15,331 nt of DNA from Candidatus Aegiribacteria sp. GTDB taxonomy: Bacteria > Fermentibacterota > Fermentibacteria > Fermentibacterales > JCC-6. Every line of letters begins with the position of its first letter. Position 1 is the stretch's first letter. The notes below the pieces were generated by a model that saw only the letters and a program-made list of their open reading frames with translations, was not told the DNA's origin and did no database searches. A program made the position numbers and the translations under genes. Positions 7,142 to 13,357 of this stretch are shown one piece after another. Where the stretch lies: contig DAOWJX010000020.1 of NCBI GenBank assembly GCA_030640155.1, positions 1 through 15,331 on the forward strand, read 5' to 3'.

Positions 7142-7942
7142 CTAGTTGGAGTCCGTGGTGAACAGGTAAAGACCTTCGATAGGCTGGTAATCGTAGTACA
7201 GTTCGATTCCCCACGCGTTGTCTGTTCCGCCTGTGAAGTGAGGAAGGGCTTCAATGTATATCTTGATATAATGTCCATCGGATAGTTCAGCAAAGATAAC
7301 GTCTCCAACGTCCTCTATCGCACCGTATACCCAGGGACCTTCTCCGGGATAAGCATAGTTGGAGGAGTGATCCCACATATCTGTAGGGGATCCGTTTCCG
7401 AATGTACCGTAATCGCCGGAATAAAGCCATGTGTAGCAGTTGCTTCCTCCATCATAACAGTAGAGATCCTGATCGAAAGAACCACTGGCAAGTCCGGTTG
7501 TTGCTCCATCCTCTTCGAACTGTATTCCCGAGTGTTCATCTTCTGGAGCGTGGTTGTTCCATATCGTGTATAAAGGCTGAATGAAGGTAGGCATCGTGGT
7601 TGCAACATTTGAGTCGCCTGCTGAGTAGTTATCACCCTCGTATGCCTTTACAACGTAGGTTCCCGCGCTGCTTGCATCGTGTGTATAGGTATTTGTAGTA
7701 ACGTCAGCTATTTCATTACCGGTGCCTTCACCGTCAGTCTTGAAATAGACTTTGTATCCATCAATATCCGTACCGGTTATTGCGTCCCAGGTGAGAACCA
7801 CCGTTTTTCCTACGGATGCTGACCCGATAGCTACGTTAGACACGTTAGGCAGATCGCCTGTAGGTCCTGAAGGATCGTCACCTGCACAGCCGGCCATCAG
7901 AATGATTCCGGCTACAAGTACTAAAAGTCCAAGTTTTTTCAT
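7142..7942 (-). CDS. Lipoprotein with fibronectin type III domain and an unassigned C-terminal domain
   Basis: A 266-residue lipoprotein: MKKLGLL, a hydrophobic core, and a lipobox ending in AGC with Cys19. After a short Asp/Gly/Pro linker comes one FN3 domain (about 33-117) with the typical VVLTWDAITGTDIDGYKVYF and TYTHDASSAGTYVVKAYEG. The remaining 145 residues (about 120-266) form a separate domain rich in Tyr, Trp, Asp and Gly, with two Cys (162, 169) seven residues apart. I do not recognise this domain; it could be a carbohydrate-binding or other beta-sandwich module. AAGGA precedes the ATG. It is monocistronic, with its own promoter and terminator. It likely faces the periplasm or cell surface; the ligand is unknown. 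Confidence 0.78.
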   Translation of the reverse strand: MKKLGLLVLVAGIILMAGCAGDDPSGPTGDLPNVSNVAIGSASVGKTVVLTWDAITGTDIDGYKVYFKTDGEGTGNEIADVTTNTYTHDASSAGTYVVKAYEGDNYSAGDSNVATTMPTFIQPLYTIWNNHAPEDEHSGIQFEEDGATTGLASGSFDQDLYCYDGGSNCYTWLYSGDYGTFGNGSPTDMWDHSSNYAYPGEGPWVYGAIEDVGDVIFAELSDGHYIKIYIEALPHFTGGTDNAWGIELYYDYQPIEGLYLFTTDSN

Positions 7943-7993
7943 GGATTTTCCTTTCTGTTTCAGTTCATGTTACTGTCAATAAGCCACAGTAGC

Positions 7994-8022
7994 AAAATAA
8001 ACCTGTTCATGCAAGGTGTCAA
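7994..8022 (-). promoter_or_regulatory. Sigma70-like promoter of the FN3 lipoprotein gene
   Basis: On the minus strand a perfect TTGACA (8022-8017) is followed at exactly 17 bases by TATTTT (7999-7994, four of six). It lies between the stop of the solenoid gene (8032) and the lipoprotein ATG, and gives a leader of about 45 bases. Confidence 0.62.
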
Positions 8023-8031
8023 ATCGCAGGA

Positions 8032-10488
8032 TTATTCCGCAATCTCTTCATTTTCTTCCTCCATTGAGGATAATTTTTCTTCTATCATATCCAGCGCTTT
8101 CTCCGCTGCTGATCTTATGTCGAGGCTGTCGTCCAGCACAAGTTCCTCCAGAATCTCTATTGCCCCAGGATCGCATATCTTCCCGAGAGATACAGCCGTT
8201 TCCCTTCTGACCCTGCCGGATGAATCTCCCGCGAATCGGGATACAGTCAGTATCGATTCGGTGCTGCCTATCTCTCCAAGCGCCCTGATCGTTCCTGTCC
8301 TCAGCCTGACGAACGTACTGTCTTCCTCATCCAGCAACTGCTCCAGCGGGAGTCTTGCTCTTTCATCTTCAGTCTTTCCCAGAAAATAGATCAGATTTCC
8401 TGCGTTTCTCCGGGGAAGGCTGTCTACTCTACCAAGTAGATCAAGCAATTGTTCCATGGAAGCGTCAACATTCTCCTTGAAAACCTTCTCCATGGCGCGG
8501 CTTTCCAGGCCGCTGAGTGTTCCCATATGGCTTTCAATCACGTATTGAACCGCTTCTTCTCCCCTTTGCGCAAGCTCTTCTCTGTGGGCAATCACTCTGT
8601 CTCTGTTGGGTCCCACTCCCCATTCCGAAGCCACTGAAAAAAGAGAATCGAGATCAAGTGATTCCGGGTCTCCAACAGGATCTTGAGGATTTAAACCTTC
8701 GGGAGTAACCCGGGCCAGATCAATTCCTGTCCCGTACTCATTCACCTTCCATCCTGTGGAATCAGCCCTGTCTCCTCCATAAACGTCATGATCCGCAAGA
8801 TCAAGAAAAACGCCCACACCCGAAGAACTTCGTGCCCAGCGAGCCTCTCCCTGTCCTCCTCCCCTGACGCAGTAAGTGTCGTTACCGGAAAAATCAATGA
8901 AGACCGTTGCTGAATTCGTAAGGGAAAGAGACTGTCCTCCGTCGGAACAGTACCAGTCGTTACCTCCGCCATCTATGAGAAATCCTGTCGAGAGGTCATG
9001 GGCACTGCCCTGCGCAGGCCCGTTTCTGGAGAAATAGCTGTCATCCCCGTCTCCGTCCCACAGACATCCTGAAGACAGGTGTATTCCAGATCCCTGGCTG
9101 TACTGAGCTGCCGAGTAGGAATCCTGCCCCTCTTCATCGTATAGCAGCCCGAGGCTATAAAAGTAGGAACTTCCCTGCCCGAAAACTTCAACCCTGTATG
9201 TGTCGTTCCCGGATCCGAAGTCCGCAAGGAGACCTATTCCTCCTGCTATCAGGGGCCTCAGGCCCATCGCGAAACCCTGTGACATGGACTGGTTGTCGTC
9301 AGGAAGCAGGGGTTCGTGAGAGTATCTGAAACCGGCCAGGAGGCAGTCGCTGCCGCTCATATCCACCAGTACACCTTTTCCCCCCGGACCTCCGAATCCC
9401 TGGCCGAACATATCTACCCTTCTGAAGTCATTTCCAGTTCCATCGAACAGAATGCCGTATCCCAGGCATCCGGCTCCCTGGCTGAAGGTTCCTCCGGTGA
9501 AGAAATCATCCCCCTCCAGGTCTATCAGAAAACCGTGACCCATCAGACCGGCGCCCTGTGAGAAATCTCCCGCTCTGTACACGTCGCAGCCCTCAAGGTC
9601 TATCACACCTCCGAGCCCCATCAGACCGCATCCCTGGCTGACAGGAGAATAGCTTGTGTAGTTGTCATCACCTTCGATATCAACTACAACGGAGATTCTC
9701 TTTCCTACAGGTCCCACGGCCCCACCTATTCCCCCGCCGTAGAAATCGTTTCCTCCAAGGTCAATAATCAGCTCGAACGGACAATCCTCTGTGTAGATAT
9801 TGGTGCCCCTTCCCCCGATAACCCATCTGACCGGACCGTCAAAACAGAAGGACACCGTAGTTCCAAGTACCCCAGGAAGAGTTACCTGCAATTCGTCCGG
9901 CCATTGCGCGTCCTTAAGGCTTCCTGATGCCAGAACAATCTCTTCCAGGGGGACATTCAAAGAAAGATTCCACCTCTTGAAAAGTGACGCCAGTGTATCC
10001 ATATCCATTTCCGTATCCTCAAACTGAGGCAAACCCCAGCCCTCAAGCACGGAATTCCATTCCAGCGGACTTTCTTCGTTGAGCCATATGGAGGGAATAG
10101 CGGACATAAGTGTATCTACGGTTCCCGATCCCAGCTCAAGGAGTTCAGCTGAAATAGTTGAATCAGCCTTCTCCAGTATCTCAATCAGTGTCAGAAGCCC
10201 CTCCCTGTTTTCAGACTCCGATGACATCAGCCTGTAATCGGTCAGCAGATCAAGCTGTTCTTCCAGTATGACCGGCAGCTCCTCTACATTTTGAATCGCA
10301 CGGATGACTGTTGAATCAGGAAGATGAACACGGGTTGCCCAGTGCCTGTCAAAATCCAGCTGTTCAGGAATCAGGTCAAGTGTGTCCAGAGCTTCGGTCA
10401 GAGCTGAGTCTGCAACTTCAGGCCATGGATCTCCGGGCTGTAATCCGGAAATTACAGCACCTGCACAGATAATGATAGTCAATGTCAT
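8032..10488 (-). CDS. Large secreted protein with RTX-like solenoid repeats and C-terminal HEAT repeats
   Basis: An 818-residue protein with a hydrophobic signal at the N-terminus. Residues about 20-235 are mostly helical and unassigned. From about 243 to 568 there are twelve copies of D-x-x-G-x-D, for example DLEGDDFF, DGTGNDFR and DFSGNDTY. They are spaced 26-28 residues, except one 47-residue gap and a 31-residue last step. Most units also carry an SQG or GQG about 13-16 residues after the first Asp of the motif. The motif resembles the calcium-binding RTX nonapeptide (GGxGNDx), but the period is about three times nine, suggesting a wider beta-solenoid. Residues about 690-800 form HEAT/PBS-lyase-like helical repeats (LRTGTIRALGEIGS, VRRETAVSLGKICD, IRSAAEKALDMI), followed by an acidic tail. 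ATG at 10488 is preferred (AAAGG eight bases upstream); a GTG at 10494 is too close to it. The function is unknown; calcium-dependent surface binding is a guess. Confidence 0.75.
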   Translation of the reverse strand: MTLTIIICAGAVISGLQPGDPWPEVADSALTEALDTLDLIPEQLDFDRHWATRVHLPDSTVIRAIQNVEELPVILEEQLDLLTDYRLMSSESENREGLLTLIEILEKADSTISAELLELGSGTVDTLMSAIPSIWLNEESPLEWNSVLEGWGLPQFEDTEMDMDTLASLFKRWNLSLNVPLEEIVLASGSLKDAQWPDELQVTLPGVLGTTVSFCFDGPVRWVIGGRGTNIYTEDCPFELIIDLGGNDFYGGGIGGAVGPVGKRISVVVDIEGDDNYTSYSPVSQGCGLMGLGGVIDLEGCDVYRAGDFSQGAGLMGHGFLIDLEGDDFFTGGTFSQGAGCLGYGILFDGTGNDFRRVDMFGQGFGGPGGKGVLVDMSGSDCLLAGFRYSHEPLLPDDNQSMSQGFAMGLRPLIAGGIGLLADFGSGNDTYRVEVFGQGSSYFYSLGLLYDEEGQDSYSAAQYSQGSGIHLSSGCLWDGDGDDSYFSRNGPAQGSAHDLSTGFLIDGGGNDWYCSDGGQSLSLTNSATVFIDFSGNDTYCVRGGGQGEARWARSSSGVGVFLDLADHDVYGGDRADSTGWKVNEYGTGIDLARVTPEGLNPQDPVGDPESLDLDSLFSVASEWGVGPNRDRVIAHREELAQRGEEAVQYVIESHMGTLSGLESRAMEKVFKENVDASMEQLLDLLGRVDSLPRRNAGNLIYFLGKTEDERARLPLEQLLDEEDSTFVRLRTGTIRALGEIGSTESILTVSRFAGDSSGRVRRETAVSLGKICDPGAIEILEELVLDDSLDIRSAAEKALDMIEEKLSSMEEENEEIAE

Positions 10489-10494
10489 AATCAC

Positions 10495-10768
10495 TGCCTT
10501 TCAAATACGTCATACTGTCTCTAGGAGCATATACGACAATGAAGTATCGGCATAAAACCCACACAGCTGGCTATTATCTTCGCATATTGGCGTCAAATAC
10601 TTCCAGTATTCTCCTCAAATCTACGAGCATTCTATCTCAGCTGCGAGGCTCTTCTGCTCAATGCACATTATCGGACAAGCTCCTGGTATCTGCGTGAAAT
10701 AACCTGATGAGTCAAATAGAGCAAGTCATCGAATTTGACGATCATATATTCTATTCATAGCTTCAACA
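10495..10768. other. Divergent intergenic region without a supported gene
   Basis: About 275 bases lie between the solenoid gene (minus) and the thiamine operon (plus), so promoters for both should lie here. For the plus strand, TTGACG (10735-10740) is a plausible -35, but the matching -10 around 10752-10763 is poor. I found no convincing promoter for the minus strand and no repeat, tRNA or coding frame with support. Confidence 0.5.
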
Positions 10769-10770
10769 CT

Positions 10771-10862
10771 GGATTGGGGGTGGCCCGGAAGGTCCGGGCC
10801 TGAGATGAAATAAGATTAAACCCTTTGAACTTGACCCGAGTAATATCGGCGTAAGAAAATCC
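10771..10862 (+). promoter_or_regulatory. TPP riboswitch (THI element) controlling thiM-thiE
   Basis: The leader carries the conserved thiamine-pyrophosphate aptamer: GGGGGTG (10776-10782), CTGAGA (10800-10805), ACCCTTTGAAC (10820-10830) and the GTAATATCGGCGTAAG block (10840-10855). Helices can be traced: P1 GGATT with AATCC (10771-10775, 10858-10862), P2 GGGT with ACCC, a P3-type stem GGCCCGGA with TCCGGGCC (10782-10789, 10793-10800), and P5 CCGA with TCGG (10836-10839, 10846-10849). The 3' strand of P1 is directly followed by the SD GGAGG (10863-10867) of thiM, and there is no terminator hairpin. Ligand binding would therefore hide the ribosome site: control of translation, not transcription. 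The gene content downstream (thiamine salvage) agrees. Confidence 0.95.
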
Positions 10863-10872
10863 GGAGGTTGAA

Positions 10873-11679
10873 ATGAAACCCGCATTAATCGCCAGTAATG
10901 GACTGGCTGCTATTCGAGAGCATCATCCCATGGTGCATCATATCACAAACAGTGTTGTCATGAATTTCACGGCTAATGTAACTCTCTGCATGGGTGCCGC
11001 GCCTGTAATGGCTCCCTGTATCGACGAGTCTCCCGAAATGGTGCAGTTTGCCGGAGCCCTGCTTCTGAATATAGGCACACTGGACCATACACTGATCGAC
11101 AGCATGATAGCGGCAGGAAAGAAAGCGAACGAACTTGCTATTCCGGTAGTACTCGATCCTGTCGGAGCCGGAGCCACAAGCCTCAGAACGAATTCCGCGA
11201 ATAGAATAATTTCTGAGGTGGATATTTCCATAGTCCGCGGAAACCCCGGTGAAATCCTCGCTCTGGCCGGAAAGCATGGTAAAGTTCGCGGTGTGGATTC
11301 GATCGATACAATCTATGACTGCATTGAGATAGTTTCTTCTCTCGCTCTTGAAACCGGATGGGTTATCGCGGTGACAGGCTCTACAGATATTGTCACTGAC
11401 GGCACCCGCATGGTTGGGATTAACAACGGTCACCCTATCATGAGCAGAGTCACCGGTACAGGATGTGCCGCTACTACTGCCGTAGCATGTTATGCCGCAG
11501 CTGTTGAAGACTGTTTTGAAGCGACCACAGGCGCTCTGATTTCTTTCGGCATTGCCGGAGAATGCGCCGCTGAGAAATGTAAGGGTCCGGGAACATTCGT
11601 CCCGCAACTCCTTGACGCGCTTGCTGATCTCGATGAAGAGATCATTGGCAGGAGGGCAAGAACGGAGGTTCTGCTCTGA
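10873..11679 (+). CDS. thiM: Hydroxyethylthiazole kinase
   Basis: ThiM phosphorylates 4-methyl-5-(2-hydroxyethyl)thiazole with ATP, a salvage step of thiamine synthesis in the cytoplasm. The 268 residues show the family hallmarks: substrate segment VHHITNSVVMNFTANVTL (21-38) with MGAAPVMAP, then LLNIGTLD, VLDPVGAGAT (93-102), RGNPGEILAL (122-131), and VTGTGC with the catalytic Cys near residue 198 and ATP-site Gly residues, then GPGTF near the end. GGAGG lies five bases before the ATG and directly abuts the TPP riboswitch P1 stem, so translation should fall when TPP is plentiful. It overlaps the probable start of thiE by four bases. The HMP-phosphate kinase ThiD, needed for the same salvage route, is not in the window. 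Confidence 0.97.
   Translation: MKPALIASNGLAAIREHHPMVHHITNSVVMNFTANVTLCMGAAPVMAPCIDESPEMVQFAGALLLNIGTLDHTLIDSMIAAGKKANELAIPVVLDPVGAGATSLRTNSANRIISEVDISIVRGNPGEILALAGKHGKVRGVDSIDTIYDCIEIVSSLALETGWVIAVTGSTDIVTDGTRMVGINNGHPIMSRVTGTGCAATTAVACYAAAVEDCFEATTGALISFGIAGECAAEKCKGPGTFVPQLLDALADLDEEIIGRRARTEVLL
11664..11668 (+). promoter_or_regulatory. SD that supports a CTG start for thiE
   Basis: A perfect GGAGG inside the end of thiM lies seven bases before CTG 11676. No ATG, GTG or TTG in the thiE frame is near it; the next such codon, GTG 11742, is 73 bases away. Confidence 0.75.
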
Positions 11680-12305
11680 ACCCTGAGTTTATAAAACTGT
11701 ATCTTGTTACCGACCCCGTTCTCTGCGGAGACAGGGGTGTTGTGGAGACTTGCAGACAGGCACTTCAGGCAGGCGTTACCGCGATTCAACTTCGCGACAA
11801 GACAGCCTCTACCAGACAGCTGATTGAGATGGCTGAAATTCTCATGGTTCTCTGTGAGAAACACGGAGCGCTTTTTATTGTGAACGACCGGGTGGATGTC
11901 GCGCTGGCATGTCATTCGCACGGAGTACATCTTGGTCAGGACGACATGCCTGCTGCGACCGCAAGAAGGCTGCTTGGACCTGAAGCGGTGATTGGTATTT
12001 CTGTCAGATCAGTTGACGAAGCTGTTGCAGCTTGGAAAAACGGAGCTGATTACATAGCGGCAAACATGATTTTTGCTACTGACACAAAGATCAATCTTGA
12101 AAAGCCGCTCGGGCTTGATGCTATCGGCAGGCTGAAAAAGGCTACTCCTCTTCCGCTCATAGCAATCGGTGGTATCAATAAAGTAAATGCGGATATTGTT
12201 CGAAAGGCGGGAGCAGATGGTATTGCGGTCGTCTCTGCTATCATGGCGGCTCCGCAGGTTGATAAAACAGTACACGACCTCCTCCCCGGGACGTACCACA
12301 CTTGA
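11676..12305 (+). CDS. thiE: Thiamine-phosphate synthase, probable CTG start
   Basis: ThiE joins HMP-pyrophosphate with thiazole phosphate to give thiamine phosphate. Conserved blocks of the TIM barrel are present: QLRDK (phosphate and substrate contacts), NDRVDVAL, GVHLGQDDMP (Mg and pyrophosphate binding), IGISVRSVDEA, IFATDTK and IAIGGINK, then GADGIAVVSAI. Starting at the first conventional codon (GTG 11742) would remove the first barrel strand KLYLVTDPVLCGDRG, which is conserved in the family. Reading upstream gives a natural N-terminus beginning at CTG 11676, which overlaps the thiM stop as CTGA and has an ideal GGAGG seven bases before it. The resulting 209 residues equal the usual family length. 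A CTG start is rare; a base error turning ATG into CTG is the main alternative. Confidence 0.92.
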   Translation: MNPEFIKLYLVTDPVLCGDRGVVETCRQALQAGVTAIQLRDKTASTRQLIEMAEILMVLCEKHGALFIVNDRVDVALACHSHGVHLGQDDMPAATARRLLGPEAVIGISVRSVDEAVAAWKNGADYIAANMIFATDTKINLEKPLGLDAIGRLKKATPLPLIAIGGINKVNADIVRKAGADGIAVVSAIMAAPQVDKTVHDLLPGTYHT

Positions 12306-12349
12306 TCAACTTAAAGAAAAAATGTAACATGCCGCAGCTGGATAAGCTC

Positions 12350-12378
12350 TTGACTGTTCAAATAATAAGTTGTAACAT
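12350..12378 (+). promoter_or_regulatory. Sigma70-like promoter of the propeller-like protein gene
   Basis: TTGACT (12350-12355, five of six) is followed at exactly 17 bases by TAACAT (12373-12378, four of six). The octamer TGTAACAT occurs twice here (12323-12330 and 12371-12378), the second copy covering the -10; this could be a regulator site or chance. The 5' leader would be about 45 bases. Confidence 0.58.
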
Positions 12379-12429
12379 TAATAATAGAGGTGCTGGAAGT
12401 TTGAAAAACTAAATGCGGAAGGAGTATGT

Positions 12430-13278
12430 ATGCGTTTTATACTTATCTTACTTGCATTGGCATTAGTCGTTTATGCAAATAGCGAAACCACAGATGTGGA
12501 TTTCGTCAGAGGTTCAGTCGGTGGAAATGGTAGTGATGCCTTTCTCGATGAGCTGGACTATATCGATCTGGAAGCCCTTGGAGGTTCCGTGAGGTGCGTC
12601 GGTGTCGGTTTTGACGGAGCCAATTTCTGGGTAAGCGATGCACAGAGTGGCGGCGGACCTCTCTGGATTCATGTCATCGATGGTGTTACTCACAATCTTA
12701 TTACTACATTCGACCAGTACGAGACCGAAGGGTGGGGTCTCCGTGACCTTTGCTGTGACGGCACTTACATGTTCGGCAGTCAGGATAACGAAGTTGATTA
12801 CTACGATATCGGTACGTACGACTATGCCGGATACTACATCTGCAACGCTGTCAGCCCCAACCGCGCACAGGGTTGGGATGGAACACATTTCTACACCGGT
12901 AGCGGTTCTGCTAACGTATATCAGGTAACCTGGGACGGAGTTTCAGGCAGCACAGCATCCTATACGACCTGGTCCACAGCCGTAACAAACGGCAAAACAT
13001 ACGGCGCCGCGTGGGATGCCTACAATGACTGTCTCTGGGTATCTACGAACAACTATGACTACATGATATATCAGATCGACAGTAACGGAGATCTGATCGC
13101 CGATCATACCTACAATATCGAAATAGCCGGTGGCTGTACTCCTGGAATCTACAGCGGGTCATACGATAATCAGCTTTGGGTTCTCGAACAGGGCAGCCCA
13201 GACGCTCTGCACTGCTATGAGACGGCTCCTCTTGCTCTTGAACCAGATTCATGGGGCAGTATCAAAACTCTATTCTAG
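12430..13278 (+). CDS. Secreted beta-propeller-like protein, function unknown
   Basis: A 282-residue protein with a signal peptide (MRFILILLALALVVYA, cleavage near residues 16-19). The mature part shows at least five blade-like repeats of about 40-50 residues, each with a GFDG/GWDG-type turn followed by an aromatic strand: VGVGFDGANFWVSD (57-70), RDLCCDGTYMFGSQ (105-118), AQGWDGTHFYTGSG (146-159), GAAWDAYNDCLWVSTNN (192-208) and SGSYDNQLWVLEQG (242-255). This suggests a small beta-propeller on the outside of the cell, with no recognisable active site. It ends in ALEPDSWGSIKTLF, a short tail in place of a full sorting domain. GGAAGGAG sits five bases before the ATG. A promoter upstream and a terminator downstream make it a single-gene transcript. 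Confidence 0.75.
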   Translation: MRFILILLALALVVYANSETTDVDFVRGSVGGNGSDAFLDELDYIDLEALGGSVRCVGVGFDGANFWVSDAQSGGGPLWIHVIDGVTHNLITTFDQYETEGWGLRDLCCDGTYMFGSQDNEVDYYDIGTYDYAGYYICNAVSPNRAQGWDGTHFYTGSGSANVYQVTWDGVSGSTASYTTWSTAVTNGKTYGAAWDAYNDCLWVSTNNYDYMIYQIDSNGDLIADHTYNIEIAGGCTPGIYSGSYDNQLWVLEQGSPDALHCYETAPLALEPDSWGSIKTLF

Positions 13279-13299
13279 AAGCTCAGCTATCAAGAATCA

Positions 13300-13331
13300 G
13301 GGAGGATCTGAATATCCTCCCTTTCTCTTAT
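13300..13331 (+). terminator. Rho-independent terminator of the propeller-like gene
   Basis: An 8-bp perfect stem, GGGAGGAT with ATCCTCCC (13300-13307 and 13314-13321) around CTGAAT, is followed by TTTCTCTTATT. It lies 21 bases past the stop and ahead of the foldase-like gene. Confidence 0.82.
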
Positions 13332-13343
13332 TCGCTGAACATG

Positions 13344-13349
13344 AAAGGA
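13344..13349 (+). promoter_or_regulatory. SD that supports a CTG start for the foldase-like gene
   Basis: AAAGGA lies eight bases before CTG 13358. The only other usable codon nearby, TTG 13367, is 17 bases away from it, and the ATG at 13341 opens a frame of only three codons. Confidence 0.55.
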
Positions 13350-13357
13350 TAGTCGAT

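Noticed and set aside
7974..7979. A second TTGACA (minus strand) close to the FN3 lipoprotein gene
   Set aside because: No -10-like box lies 15-19 bases downstream, while the copy at 8017-8022 has a good one.
8750..9760. A CRISPR-like or tandem DNA repeat in the solenoid gene
   Set aside because: The repeats exist at protein level (D-x-x-G-x-D every 26-28 residues), but the DNA between units is too divergent to form direct repeats.
10539..10697. A 52-codon ATG frame in the divergent intergenic region, with AGGAG 11 bases upstream
   Set aside because: The SD spacing is too long, the composition is not protein-like, and there is no recognisable domain; most likely chance.
10885..11607. A 240-residue frame on the minus strand
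   Set aside because: It lies wholly within thiM, whose motifs are complete; a shadow frame.
13130..13357. Open frame extending the foldase-like gene upstream into the propeller gene
   Set aside because: It overlaps the 3' end of a well-supported gene and a terminator hairpin, and a signal peptide begins only at 13358.
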